Part shown: one piece after another, positions 17,506 to 25,708 of the stretch | Numbering within the stretch: position 1 is the first letter of the stretch | Layout of the letters: each line of letters begins with the position of its first letter | NCBI RefSeq assembly: GCF_018069865.1 | Contig: NZ_JAGQDG010000001.1 | Coordinates: 868,001 to 932,000, forward strand | Source of the DNA: Ideonella paludis | GTDB lineage: Bacteria; Pseudomonadota; Gammaproteobacteria; Burkholderiales; Burkholderiaceae_C | Direction: 5' to 3' | Length of the DNA stretch: 64,000 nt | The notes under the pieces: generated by a model | Told to the model about the DNA's origin: nothing | Database searches by the model: none | Seen by the model: the letters and a program-made list of their open reading frames with translations, nothing else | Position numbers and translations under genes: made by a program

Positions 17506-18636
17506 ATGCCACGCACCTTGCCTGCTGGCCACGTATTCACCGTGGCCGACTTCGACTTCACGCTCCCTCAAGAGCTGATCGCCCAACACCCCGCGCCCCA
17601 GCGCAGCGCCTCGCGCCTGCTGGACGGCCGTGGCCACCTGCCTGCCGACTTGGTGTTTCACCAGTTGCCCAGCCTGCTGGCGCCGGGCGACTTGATGATC
17701 TTCAACGACACCCGCGTCATCAAAGCCCGCTTGTTTGGCGAGAAGCCCACGGGCGGCAGCGTCGAGGCCCTGGTCGAGCGGGTGCTGCCAGCGACCGAGC
17801 CCGGTGGCGAGCCGCGTGAGGTCTGGGCTCATCTGCGGGCCAGCAAGTCGCCCCGGCCGGGCAGCAGCGTGCGCTTCTTTGCCCACAAGGACGAGCCCTC
17901 GGGCCCCGGTTTTGAGGCTGAAGTGCTGGGCCGCTGCGGGCCGGATGGCGGCCTCTTCCACCTGCGCTTCGAGGGCAACCCCTTCACCTTGCTGGAGGCG
18001 CACGGCCATGTGCCGCTGCCGCCCTATATCGAGCATGCGGACGACGCCGACGACGAGCGCCGCTACCAAACTGTGTTTGCCCGCGCCCCCGGTGCGGTGG
18101 CAGCACCCACCGCCGCGCTGCACTTTGATGAAGCGCTCTTGGCGGCTTTGGATGCGCGCGGCGTGCAGCGCGCCGCCGTCACCCTGCATGTCGGGGCTGG
18201 CACCTTCCAGCCGGTGCGGGTGGACAAGCTGAGCGAGCACCGCATGCACAGCGAATGGTTCGAGGTGCCTGAGGCCACCGTGCAGGCCATCCAGGCCGCT
18301 CGTGCTCGGGGCGGGCGCGTGGTCTCGGTGGGCACCACCGCGCTGCGTGCGCTGGAGAGCGCGGCTGCGCAGACCGACCCGCAAGGCCAGGCCCGCCACA
18401 TTGCGCGCGCCTGCAGCGGCGAGACCGAGATCTTCATCACCCCCGGCTTCAACTTCCGCGTGGTGGACACCCTCATCACCAACTTCCACCTGCCCAAAAG
18501 CACCTTGATGATGCTGGTCAGCGCCCTGGCCGGCTACGAGCACGTGATGGCGCTCTACCGCCACGCCATCGAGGCCCGCTACCGCTTCTTCAGCTATGGC
18601 GACGCGATGATCTTGAATCGCAGCCCGCATGACTGA
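17506..18636 (+). CDS. queA: tRNA preQ1(34) S-adenosylmethionine ribosyltransferase-isomerase
   Basis: A 376-residue QueA enzyme, which adds the epoxycyclopentane moiety from SAM to 7-aminomethyl-deazaguanine at tRNA position 34 in queuosine biosynthesis. Motifs: [24 protein letters not shown] at the N-terminus, [57 protein letters not shown] and [18 protein letters not shown] near the C-terminus. It is slightly longer than typical (about 340-350). The hydratase gene downstream overlaps by 8 bp. tgt, the preceding enzyme in the pathway, is in this window at 36405 but not adjacent. Confidence 0.97.
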   Translation: MPRTLPAGHVFTVADFDFTLPQELIAQHPAPQRSASRLLDGRGHLPADLVFHQLPSLLAPGDLMIFNDTRVIKARLFGEKPTGGSVEALVERVLPATEPGGEPREVWAHLRASKSPRPGSSVRFFAHKDEPSGPGFEAEVLGRCGPDGGLFHLRFEGNPFTLLEAHGHVPLPPYIEHADDADDERRYQTVFARAPGAVAAPTAALHFDEALLAALDARGVQRAAVTLHVGAGTFQPVRVDKLSEHRMHSEWFEVPEATVQAIQAARARGGRVVSVGTTALRALESAAAQTDPQGQARHIARACSGETEIFITPGFNFRVVDTLITNFHLPKSTLMMLVSALAGYEHVMALYRHAIEARYRFFSYGDAMILNRSPHD

Positions 18637-19438
18637 CCGCCTGCAAGCCCTGGCCGCTGAAGCGCTGGCGGCCGCCCAAGCCGGGCGCCCCATCCCGCTG
18701 CTGAGCACCCGCCCAGGAGGGCTGAGCATGGCCGAGGCCTACACGGTGGCCCGGCACTTGCACCAGGGCCACTTGGCCTTGGGCCAGCGGCCGGTGGGCC
18801 GCAAGCTGGGGCTGACCTACCCGGCAGCATGGCCTGCCGGCATCACCGCGCCCCTGTGGGCGCCGCTTTATGCCCATACGGTGCAGCTTTTATCAAGCCA
18901 CGAGGCGACCGTGGCCATGGGCACTTGGGTGGCGCCCAAGCTGGAGCCCGAGGTGGTGTTCCGCCTGCGCCATGCGCCGCGCAGCGCGGCCTTGGCCGAT
19001 GTCGTGGACAGTGTGGACGCCGTCGCCCACGGCCTGGAGATCGTCACCTCGCCCTTCCCTGATTGGACCCACAGCCCCGCCGACAGCGTGGCCACCGGCG
19101 CCTGCCATGCTGCCTTGCTGGTGGCGCCCTGGCAGCCTTTGCCCAGCCTTGGGGCCGACCCGGTGGCGGCGCTGGCCCAGTTCAGCGTGAACGTGGTGTG
19201 CGATGGGCAACAGCGTGCGACCGGCACGCCCGAGCGCGTGATGGGCAGCCCACTGCGCGCGCTGATGGCCCTGGTGGACCTGCTGGCCCAGCAGCCCGAC
19301 GCACCGCCCCTGCAAGCCGGGGAGATGATCACCACCGGCACCCTGTGCGTGGCCGAGCCCTTTGCGGTGGGGCAGCAGTGGCAGACCCAGTTTGAGGGCT
19401 TGGCTTTGCATGGTTTGACGCTGCGCTGCACCGCGTAG
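18629..19438 (+). CDS. 2-keto-4-pentenoate hydratase / fumarylacetoacetase-superfamily protein
   Basis: A 269-residue protein of the MhpD-type hydratase/decarboxylase family, which acts on 2-hydroxydienoic or 4-oxalocrotonate intermediates of aromatic meta-cleavage, using Mg2+. Family features: [19 protein letters not shown], the metal-ligand segment [10 protein letters not shown], and [18 protein letters not shown] near the C-terminus. It overlaps queA by 8 bp, so the two are co-transcribed, although no aromatic-degradation genes are near. It may be a promiscuous or orphan member. Confidence 0.8.
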   Translation: MTDRLQALAAEALAAAQAGRPIPLLSTRPGGLSMAEAYTVARHLHQGHLALGQRPVGRKLGLTYPAAWPAGITAPLWAPLYAHTVQLLSSHEATVAMGTWVAPKLEPEVVFRLRHAPRSAALADVVDSVDAVAHGLEIVTSPFPDWTHSPADSVATGACHAALLVAPWQPLPSLGADPVAALAQFSVNVVCDGQQRATGTPERVMGSPLRALMALVDLLAQQPDAPPLQAGEMITTGTLCVAEPFAVGQQWQTQFEGLALHGLTLRCTA

Positions 19439-19487
19439 TGCGCAGGGCGGGGCGCCGGGCAGGGCACTCGCCTACACTGGGGCCACC

Positions 19488-19847
19488 ATGGCCGCCAAAT
19501 CTATTTCCACCTTGCTCGAAGACGTCCGCTTGCTCAGCGAAGAAGGCCATGCCCTGGTGCAGGCCGTCCGCGCCTTGGTGAAGCAGACCTTCGGCACTGT
19601 CGACGAAGAGGTCAAGTACGGCGGCATTCTCTTTGCCGTCGACGGCGTGTCATTCGCCGGCGTATTTGCCTACCGCCAGCATGTCTCGCTGGAGTTCGGC
19701 CAGGGTGCCGCCATCACCGACCCCTATGGTTTGTTGGAGGGCGCGGGCAAAGGCCGGCGCCATCTCAAGCTGCGTGGGCTTAGTGATCTGGCGGACAAGC
19801 AGGTGGCCGACTACCTGCCGCTGGCGCTGCAGGCAGCCAAGGGTTAG
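19488..19847 (+). CDS. DUF1801 domain protein
   Basis: A 119-residue protein of the DUF1801 (YdhG-like) family. The characteristic segments VDEEVKYGGILFAVDGVSFAG and FGQGAAITDPYGLLEGAGKG are present, with the C-terminal LKLRGLSDL. The family folds as a small alpha/beta domain of unknown biochemical role. It is 49 bp after the hydratase gene on the same strand and could be the third gene of the queA transcript. Confidence 0.8.
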   Translation: MAAKSISTLLEDVRLLSEEGHALVQAVRALVKQTFGTVDEEVKYGGILFAVDGVSFAGVFAYRQHVSLEFGQGAAITDPYGLLEGAGKGRRHLKLRGLSDLADKQVADYLPLALQAAKG

Positions 19848-19925
19848 CCTGGGTCTGAGGGCGCGCCTCAAACAGGGGCGAGATGGCATCATCCCGTCCG
19901 TTGTTTTGGACTTCCGATCAAGCCC

Positions 19926-20216
19926 GTGAACCTCCGCCCCACTCCCCTCACCGCCGCTTTGGCAGGCATCGTGGCCGCTGTCGCCTGGCCCTATTTGTGG
20001 AGCCGCTTTGGTGGCGCGTCGTCCAGCGGCACCACCGAGCTGGTGGTCGGCACCTTGCTGGTGATTGCCTTGCCGGCCCACGCCTTTGTGGTGGGCATGG
20101 GGCCCTCCGGGTCGGCTGAGGGCCGCGGGGTGGACGCGGCCCTGCTCAAGCGCATTGGGGCTTGGTTGGCGGCCGCCTGCGCCGTGACCTTGCTGCGCCC
20201 TGTTCTGGGCCTGTGA
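19926..20216 (+). CDS. Small hydrophobic membrane protein
   Basis: A 96-residue protein with three hydrophobic segments (LTAALAGIVAAVAWPYLW, LVVGTLLVIALPAHAFVVG and GAWLAAACAVTLLRPVLGL). The start is GTG. I do not recognise a family. It stands between the DUF1801 gene and another small membrane protein gene on the same strand. Confidence 0.65.
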   Translation: MNLRPTPLTAALAGIVAAVAWPYLWSRFGGASSSGTTELVVGTLLVIALPAHAFVVGMGPSGSAEGRGVDAALLKRIGAWLAAACAVTLLRPVLGL

Positions 20217-20299
20217 AGAAAATTTTTCGCTGAACTGAATCCAATCGGGTGTCCGCCCGCATCCAAGTCATCATCACCCCACTGACTGAGGAGCAAACC

Positions 20300-20686
20300 A
20301 TGGGTCCGGACACCTTGAAGCATTTGTTTGGCCTGATGATCCCCATCATCGCGCTGTGCATCCCTATCGTCGCCATCGTCGCGGGCATCCGCATGAAGAT
20401 GGCGCGCGAGCAACTGATGCACGAGACCGTGCGCCAGATGGCCGAGCGCGGCCAGCCCATCCCGCCGGAGCTGCTGAACGCGCAGCTGCGCGAAGCCAAG
20501 CCCGGCGGCTGGACCCCGGCGGCCAACCTGCGCGGCGGGGCCATCAACACGGCGGTAGGGCTGGGTTTGATCTTGATGTTCTCGGTGATGCAGCCCGGCA
20601 GCTGGCTCTGGTCCATCGGCTGCATTCCCCTGTTCATCGGCATTGCGCTGCTCTTGCTGTGGCGCATGGAGCGCGACAAGGCTTGA
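20300..20686 (+). CDS. Membrane protein, DUF6249-like
   Basis: A 128-residue protein with an N-terminal transmembrane helix (FGLMIPIIALCIPIVAIVAG), a charged helical middle (KMAREQLMHETVRQMAERGQPIPPELL) and two C-terminal helices ending LLLLWRMERDKA. This arrangement is characteristic of DUF6249 proteins, which are frequently encoded immediately upstream of an ECF sigma factor. The ATG at 20300 follows GAGGAGCAAACC. The sigma-factor gene begins 16 bp later, so the three genes likely form an operon. Confidence 0.78.
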   Translation: MGPDTLKHLFGLMIPIIALCIPIVAIVAGIRMKMAREQLMHETVRQMAERGQPIPPELLNAQLREAKPGGWTPAANLRGGAINTAVGLGLILMFSVMQPGSWLWSIGCIPLFIGIALLLLWRMERDKA

Positions 20687-20702
20687 TCGCGCTCTGAGCC
20701 CG

Positions 20703-21308
20703 GTGACCACCCGCGACGCCGCCGCCCAGGACCTGGCCTGGGTGCAGCAGGTTCAGCGCCACGGCGACCGCACCGCCTTTGCGCAGCTCATCCGCCGCCA
20801 CCAAGGGCCGCTGCGCGCGCTGCTGCGGCGACTGTGTGGCGGGCAGGCCGCGCTGGCCGATGAGCTGGCCCAAGAGGCCTGCCTGCGCGCTTGGCAAGCG
20901 CTGCCGGGTTTTCGGGGCGAGGCGCAGGTGCGCACTTGGCTCTACCGCCTGGCGTATAACGAGTTCTTGCAGCACCGCCGGCGCGCCGAGAGTCAACTGC
21001 AGGCCGCCAGTGAGCCCTGGGCGGAGGCCGATGAAGCCACGGACTCTGGCGCTGCGCCCTTGGCCCAAAATGTGGCACTGAGCGTCGCCTTGAGCCTGGA
21101 TGTTCAGCAGGCCTTGAACCAACTCAGCCCGGCTGAGCGCGAGGCGGTGGTGTGTTGCTGCATGGCCGAGTTCTCGCACAGCGAAGCAGCCGAAGTGCTG
21201 GGCTGGCCCTTGGGCACCGTCAAGACCCATGTGCTGCGCGGCCGTGCCAAACTGCAAAGCGCCTTGGCTGCTTGGGCCCCACACCGTCAGGAGAAGCGAC
21301 ATGACTGA
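20703..21308 (+). CDS. ECF-type RNA polymerase sigma factor
   Basis: A 201-residue sigma-70-family extracytoplasmic-function factor. Region 2 runs about residues 20-85 (RTAFAQLIRRHQGPLRALLRR ... ELAQEACLRAWQALPGF, VRTWLYRLAYNEFLQHRRR), and region 4 about 140-190 (LNQLSPAEREAVVCCCMAEF ... LGWPLGTVKTHVLRGRAKL). I chose the GTG at 20703, just after the preceding gene, because the upstream ATG lies inside that gene. Its stop overlaps the start of the next gene (ATGACTGA), so the pair is translationally coupled, as is usual for sigma and anti-sigma factors. Confidence 0.92.
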   Translation: MTTRDAAAQDLAWVQQVQRHGDRTAFAQLIRRHQGPLRALLRRLCGGQAALADELAQEACLRAWQALPGFRGEAQVRTWLYRLAYNEFLQHRRRAESQLQAASEPWAEADEATDSGAAPLAQNVALSVALSLDVQQALNQLSPAEREAVVCCCMAEFSHSEAAEVLGWPLGTVKTHVLRGRAKLQSALAAWAPHRQEKRHD

Positions 21309-21726
21309 GCGTTCGACCTCCACCGCGCCTCAGCCCGACGAGTGGCTGGATGGGCTGCTGCGTCAAGCGGCCCGGGCGGACGAGCCTGCCGATGACGGCT
21401 TCAGTGATGCCGTGCTGCGCGCCTTGCCAGCGGCGGCTCTGGCGCCTGTTTCACCGGCCGCCCCGGCGGCACAGCCCCACTGGGGCGCGGCCTTCTGGCG
21501 CCCAGTGCTCAACAGCCTGGGGCTGGCGCTGCTGTTGCTGTGCGCTGCGGCGCTGTGGCCGCAGTGGCAGACCCTGTGGGCCTGGGGGTCGCTGCTGGCC
21601 CAACAGCCCACCGCCTTGGCCGACCCGCGCCTCACCACCCAGTGGCTGGAGCCCTTGCTGGCGCTGGCTGCGCCGGCGGGGCTGTGGCTGTGGTGGTCGC
21701 TGTCTTTAGGGTCTGTTGACATATAG
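21301..21726 (+). CDS. Putative anti-sigma-like membrane protein, 3' end altered by inserted element
   Basis: A 141-residue protein with a soluble N-terminus (DEWLDGLLRQAARADEP), a transmembrane segment (LNSLGLALLLLCAAALW) and a second one near the C-terminus (LLALAAPAGLWLWWSLSL). By position it is the cognate anti-sigma or membrane partner of the ECF factor. The last residues (GSVDI) and the stop codon are supplied by the left end of the MITE-like element that starts at 21709, so the native C-terminus has been lost or replaced. Function may be retained because both transmembrane segments remain. Confidence 0.75.
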   Translation: MTERSTSTAPQPDEWLDGLLRQAARADEPADDGFSDAVLRALPAAALAPVSPAAPAAQPHWGAAFWRPVLNSLGLALLLLCAAALWPQWQTLWAWGSLLAQQPTALADPRLTTQWLEPLLALAAPAGLWLWWSLSLGSVDI

Positions 21727-21972
21727 ATCCTACCCGCGTGAGTCCTACAGGCCATGCCAGTCTAGGCGCGCTGCGCCGCCCGCACCGCTGTGCGGGCAAG
21801 CGGCGCAACAACGAAAGGCGTGGCCTGTAGGACTCACCCTGAGGGCAGGGCGTCCAAGGGTGCTGGCGGGCGTTGCTCACCTTGCCCGGGCACCAGCCCG
21901 GGCTGCGGATCGCGCCTACTCCAGCGCCCTTGGACACTCCTGCGCGGGTAGGATTTATATGTCAACAGACCC
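21709..21972. mobile_element. 264-bp MITE-like non-autonomous element
   Basis: The ends are 30-bp terminal inverted repeats with one mismatch, beginning GGGTCTGTTGACATATA and continuing (G/A)ATCCTACCCGCG. The element is flanked by TA on both sides (21707-21708 and 21973-21974), suggesting a TA target duplication as made by IS630/Tc1-type transposases; a YTAR target of IS5-type elements is an alternative reading (TTAG left, CTAG right). Inside is a second, nested inverted repeat: 21738-21758 against 21817-21837, 21 bp with one mismatch (GTGAGTCCTACAGGCC start). There is no transposase ORF. It interrupts the end of the gene at 21301. Confidence 0.85.
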
Positions 21973-22018
21973 TAGTGCAAGAGCGCTGGGCTACGAGCTG
22001 AGCGGGCCTGCCAGCGGC

Positions 22019-22426
22019 TTAGCGCGCCCGCAGCACCATCTGCGTGCAGCGGAACATCACCAGCGTCTTGCCGGTTTCGCGGTGGGTCACGGTGGCGTCC
22101 CACACCTGCGTGCTGCCGCCCAGGTGCACGGCGCGGGCCACGCACTCCACGGTGCCGTCACGGGCGGTGCCCAGGTGGTTGGACTTCAGCTCAATCGTGG
22201 TGAAGCCGGTCGCACCCTCGGGCAGGTTGGCCGCGCAGCCATAGCCGGCACAGGTGTCGGCCAGGGTCACCAGTGAGCCGGCATGCAAAAAGCCATTTGG
22301 CGCCATGAGCTGGGGCCGCACCGCTAGCTCGCCGCGCACCTCGGGGCCTTCGACCTGGGTGATGACGATGCCCAGGTAGCCCGGCAGCACCTGGCGGCCG
22401 ATCTCGTTAAAGCGCTGCAGGTCCAT
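22019..22426 (-). CDS. PaaI-type hot-dog thioesterase
   Basis: A 135-residue acyl-CoA thioesterase of the PaaI / 4HBT family. The motif NGFLHAGSLVTLADTCAGYG carries the typical HxGxxxxxxD(T/S) signature, with FTTIELKSNHLG forming the hot-dog strands. It probably hydrolyses aryl- or acyl-CoA. It overlaps the upstream hydrolase gene by 20 bp and is the last gene of a TetR-hydrolase-thioesterase operon, a combination that suggests turnover of an acyl ester or CoA thioester. Confidence 0.87.
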   Translation of the reverse strand: MDLQRFNEIGRQVLPGYLGIVITQVEGPEVRGELAVRPQLMAPNGFLHAGSLVTLADTCAGYGCAANLPEGATGFTTIELKSNHLGTARDGTVECVARAVHLGGSTQVWDATVTHRETGKTLVMFRCTQMVLRAR

Positions 22427-23282
22427 GCGGTGCTCCGATCAAGCTGTCCAAACATTCGTCCCACAGCACTTGGGCGTGCGGGCGGAAGTAACCCATATGG
22501 CCGATGTGGCCCATGCTCAGGTGCGGGTCCAAGTCGCGGCCGCGCCAGGGCGCTTGGCTGTAGCCGGCCATGAAGGCTTCGCGCGAGCGCGGTAGCGCCC
22601 AGAGGTCGTCCAGCGCGTTGTAGGCCAAGATCGGTGCGCGCACTCGGGCAAAGCGCTGGGCCATCTCCGGCCGGGCCGGGTCGTCAAAAAAGTAATGCGG
22701 GAAGTGGCACCAATGCCGCCAGTCGCGATAAACCCCCAAGGGCAGGTCTTCCCCCATGCCCAGCAGGCTCCAGGGCAGGTAGCCCTTCCAGCGGGTCATC
22801 AGCGGGCCCAGCACATTCCACATCACCCACACCCGCAGGCGCTCCAAGCGCGGCATCCAGCCGTGCCAGCCCGCGCCCACGCCAAAGAAGCAGGCGGCCT
22901 GCACCCGCTGGGGCTCAGGCAACAGGCCCAGCGCATGGCCGCCAAAGGAATGGCCTACCCAATACAGCGGCGCGTCTTGCGGCACCTGGGCCACCAGCGC
23001 GGCCAAGTCTTTCTCGGCCCAGTCCAGATAGTCCATCTCAAAGCCACGCAGCGTGGCGGGCTTGGAGCCGCCAATGCCGCGGTAGTCCAGCGTCCAGACC
23101 TCGAAGCCGCGCGCGGCAGCGTGCTCTGCAAAGCGGCGGTAAAAGCGCTGCGGCACGGCGGTGGCGGGGGCCACCACCAAGTGGCCGAGCAGGGGCCTGG
23201 TGGCGGGGTAGCGCGTGGCGGCCAGGGCATAGCCGTCGGTGGCTTGGAGGGTAAAGGCTCGCGCCTCAGCAGTGCTGGTCAT
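22407..23282 (-). CDS. Alpha/beta hydrolase
   Basis: A 291-residue alpha/beta-hydrolase of the COG4757-like type. The oxyanion region is LLGHLVVAPATAVPQRFYRRF, then LDYRGIGGSKP, and the nucleophile elbow GHSFGG (110-115, Ser112). A C-terminal MGHIGHMGYFRPH gives the likely catalytic histidine. The substrate is unknown. It overlaps the TetR gene by 4 bp (ATGA) and the thioesterase gene by 20 bp, indicating tight translational coupling. Confidence 0.85.
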   Translation of the reverse strand: MTSTAEARAFTLQATDGYALAATRYPATRPLLGHLVVAPATAVPQRFYRRFAEHAAARGFEVWTLDYRGIGGSKPATLRGFEMDYLDWAEKDLAALVAQVPQDAPLYWVGHSFGGHALGLLPEPQRVQAACFFGVGAGWHGWMPRLERLRVWVMWNVLGPLMTRWKGYLPWSLLGMGEDLPLGVYRDWRHWCHFPHYFFDDPARPEMAQRFARVRAPILAYNALDDLWALPRSREAFMAGYSQAPWRGRDLDPHLSMGHIGHMGYFRPHAQVLWDECLDSLIGAPHGPAAL

Positions 23283-23869
23283 GGGGTGGGTGGCATCAGG
23301 GTGTCGAGCAGGTCCAGCAAGGCGGCGGCACTGTCGGCCATGGGGCCCACGTGGCCGGCCACGCGCGCTTGCAGCAGCGCGCCTTCATAGGTGGAGACCA
23401 CCAGCGCCGCCAAGCGCCGGGCTTGGGGCTCGGGCAAGCCGCCGCGCGCCAAGAGCAGGGCAATGCGCTCGCGGATGGCGCTAAAGCCTTGGGCCAAGGC
23501 TTGGCGCAAGGCGGTGTCTTCGGCGGTGGATTCCAGCGCCACGGTGGCCAGCGGGCAGCCGCGCTCAAACTGGCCGCGCTCCAGTTGCTTGAGCCCGGCG
23601 GCAAACCAGCCGCGCAGCGTGGGCTGCGGGTCGGCCTTTTGCGCCAAGAGATCATCCAGCGCGCGGGTGATGTGGCCCACCGTGGCCTCAATGGCGGCGA
23701 CCGCCAACTCGGTCTTGCCACCCGGAAAGTGGTGATAGAGCACGCCCTTGGGCGCTTGGGCCTGGGTCAGCAGCTCATTCAAGCCCACGCCATGCAAGCC
23801 GCGCTGCTGCAGCGCCTGGGACATGGCGCGCACCAGGCGGTCTCGGGTACCCAGGTCGGTGGTGGTCAT
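23279..23869 (-). CDS. TetR-family repressor, LmrA/YxaF type
   Basis: A 196-residue TetR regulator. The helix-turn-helix occupies about residues 10-60 (GLHGVGLNELLTQAQAPKGVLYHHFPGGKTEL), and the C-terminal domain has the GCPLATVALES segment typical of the LmrA/YxaF branch. A matching palindrome, TAGACCAGTCGGTCTA, lies 15 bp upstream of its start codon, so it very likely represses its own operon with the hydrolase and thioesterase, and possibly the divergent gene at 23945. Ligands of this branch include flavonoids and drugs; the ligand here is unknown. Confidence 0.9.
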   Translation of the reverse strand: MTTTDLGTRDRLVRAMSQALQQRGLHGVGLNELLTQAQAPKGVLYHHFPGGKTELAVAAIEATVGHITRALDDLLAQKADPQPTLRGWFAAGLKQLERGQFERGCPLATVALESTAEDTALRQALAQGFSAIRERIALLLARGGLPEPQARRLAALVVSTYEGALLQARVAGHVGPMADSAAALLDLLDTLMPPTP

Positions 23870-23883
23870 GGCGCGGCAGTCTA

Positions 23884-23899
23884 TAGACCAGTCGGTCTA
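23884..23899. promoter_or_regulatory. Palindromic TetR operator (LmrA/YxaF box-like)
   Basis: The perfect palindrome TAGACC-AGTC-GGTCTA has 6-bp arms around a 4-bp centre. It sits between the divergent TetR gene (starts at 23869) and the sugar dehydrogenase gene (starts at 23945). The half-site TAGACC is the one I recall for LmrA/YxaF/NemR-type repressors. Confidence 0.75.
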
Positions 23900-23944
23900 G
23901 TGTCAAACACAGGTGACTTTGGCACTGACCGAAGTGGTGCGATC

Positions 23945-25258
23945 ATGCTGGGCATGCAAAACAAGCCTGTCCTTTTGGGGCGTGCCTTATGCCTGCTGGC
24001 AGTATGGGGCGCCCAGTCCGCGATGGCCGCCCCGGCCGCCTACGTCCCCTCCGGTCAATGTGCGGGCTACCCACGCGTCGCCATCACCGCGCCCAAGGGC
24101 TGGTGCGTGGGCTTGGTGGCTGACGCGCGCGACGGCCTGCGCATGCCGCGCCGCTTGTTGGAGGTGGCGCCGGGCCGCTTCTGGATCACCGACATGGGCA
24201 ACTGGGAGCCGCGCCGCGGCCGCTTGCTGGAGCTGCAAACCGCCGGCCAGCCCGGCAGCCCTGGGCGGGTGAGCGTGTTGGCGGAGGGGCTGGACCGCCC
24301 GCACGGCTTGGCCAAAGGCCCAGACGGCCGCATCTATATCGGCGAGGCGGGCAGCGTGTGGCGCACGCCGGTGGCCAAGCCGGTGCAGCGTGACAACCTG
24401 CTGATGGGCCTGCCCGACCAGGGCGCGCACCCGCTCAAGGAGATTGTCTTTGGCCCCGAGGGCCAGCTCTACGTCAACATGGGCTCGGCCACCGATGCCT
24501 GCCGGGATGACAAAGGCCAGCAGCCCGACACCTGCCCCGAGCTGGGCGGTGACAAGCCCCGTGCTGCGGTCTATGAAGCCCGCCTCACCCCCAGCGGTGG
24601 CTTGCAGTCCTTCAAGCCTTTTGCGCTGGGTTTGCGCAATTCTTTGGGCTTGCTGGCGCTGCCCACTGGGGCGGTCTGGCAGGCTGAAAACTCGGTGGAC
24701 TACAACGACCCCAAGGCCCCGGCTGAAGAGCTGAACTTATTGCAGGCCGGCTCCCACCATGGCTGGCCCTATTGCGTGACGGACGCCAAGGGCCGCAGCG
24801 TGGTGGCCAAAGGCTATGAAGGCCGCGCCCGCTGCGAGGCCGCGCTCTACAAAGCCCCGGCCATGGCCTGGCCCGCGCATGTGGCCCCCTTGCAGTTGCT
24901 GGCTCCACCCGCCACGCCCGCCAGCCCCTGGGCCGGCAAGCTGCTGGCCGTGTGGCACGGCTACCGCGCCGAGGGCCACCGCATCGTCGCGTGGCGCTTG
25001 GACGCCAAAGGCCATCCGCAAGGGGCTCGCGAAGACCTTCTGGGTGCCCCCGAGGGCCGGCCGTTGCCCGACCCGGCCCCCCAAGGGGGCGCGAGAAAAC
25101 TTGGGGCGGACCGGCGTGTTCTCAACAGTGGCTGGGACGAGCAGCCCGGCCTGCGCCCGCGCGGCACGCCCGCCGGAGCCACGGTAGACAGCCAAGGCCG
25201 CCTCTGGGTGGTGGAAGACCGCAACCGCACTGTCTTGGTGGTGGCGCCTGAAAACTGA
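23945..25258 (+). CDS. Exported PQQ-dependent sugar dehydrogenase-like beta-propeller protein
   Basis: A 437-residue exported protein of the glucose/sorbosone dehydrogenase superfamily. The N-terminus is a Sec signal (LLGRALCLLAVWGAQSAMAA). The beta-propeller follows with segments such as LDRPHGLAKGPDGRIYIGEAG, IVFGPEGQLYVNMGS and LRNSLGLLALP...WQAENSVDYND, ending in QGRLWVVEDRNRTVLVV. Such enzymes oxidise aldoses in the periplasm using PQQ; some members lack cofactor-binding residues, so activity is not assured. No strong ribosome-binding site precedes either ATG (23945 or 23954). It is divergent from the TetR operon. Confidence 0.82.
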   Translation: MLGMQNKPVLLGRALCLLAVWGAQSAMAAPAAYVPSGQCAGYPRVAITAPKGWCVGLVADARDGLRMPRRLLEVAPGRFWITDMGNWEPRRGRLLELQTAGQPGSPGRVSVLAEGLDRPHGLAKGPDGRIYIGEAGSVWRTPVAKPVQRDNLLMGLPDQGAHPLKEIVFGPEGQLYVNMGSATDACRDDKGQQPDTCPELGGDKPRAAVYEARLTPSGGLQSFKPFALGLRNSLGLLALPTGAVWQAENSVDYNDPKAPAEELNLLQAGSHHGWPYCVTDAKGRSVVAKGYEGRARCEAALYKAPAMAWPAHVAPLQLLAPPATPASPWAGKLLAVWHGYRAEGHRIVAWRLDAKGHPQGAREDLLGAPEGRPLPDPAPQGGARKLGADRRVLNSGWDEQPGLRPRGTPAGATVDSQGRLWVVEDRNRTVLVVAPEN

Positions 25259-25270
25259 GAGACTGAGCCG

Positions 25271-25708
25271 ATGAACACCTTTCACAACCAACGCGTCTTG
25301 CCCGCGCCCCCTGCGGCCGTGTTCGCGGCCATCGCCACGCCTGAGCGTTTGGCGCGCTGGTGGGGCCCGGCGGGCTTCAGCAATCGCTTTGAGCGTTGCG
25401 ACTTCCGGCCCGGCGGGCGCTGGGTGTTTGAGATGGTCGGGCCGGATGGCACGGTCTATCCCAACGAGTCGGTGTTCCAGCACATTGAGCCTCACCGCCA
25501 AGTCGTGGTGCGGCACACCTGCGCCCCGTTGTTCACGCTGACCATCACGCTGGAGCCCGTCGCCGAGGGCACGCGCGTGCAGTGGCAGCAGGTGTTTGAT
25601 GACCCCGCCTTTGCTCAGGCGGCGGCGCACATTCTGCAGCCCGCCAACGAGCAGAACTTGGATCGACTGCACGCTGAACTTGAAAGGAGTGCGACATGCC
25701 CAGGTTAG
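25271..25708 (+). CDS. AHSA1/SRPBCC-domain protein
   Basis: A 145-residue START-like (SRPBCC, AHSA1 family) protein: LPAPPAAVFAAIATPERLARWWGPAGF at the N-terminus, FRPGGRWVFEMVGPDG in the middle and a long C-terminal helix. These bind hydrophobic ligands; roles range from polyketide cyclisation to chaperone activation, and none can be assigned here. It follows the sugar dehydrogenase gene by 12 bp and overlaps the DUF1992 gene by 13 bp, within a run of small co-oriented genes. Confidence 0.85.
   Translation: MNTFHNQRVLPAPPAAVFAAIATPERLARWWGPAGFSNRFERCDFRPGGRWVFEMVGPDGTVYPNESVFQHIEPHRQVVVRHTCAPLFTLTITLEPVAEGTRVQWQQVFDDPAFAQAAAHILQPANEQNLDRLHAELERSATCPG

Noticed and set aside
17310-17819. Open frame with a lipoprotein-like [13 protein letters not shown] segment
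   Set aside because: It resembles a signal with lipobox, but the frame runs on into queA in another frame, has no suitable start and lacks the downstream motif of LptM-type lipoproteins.
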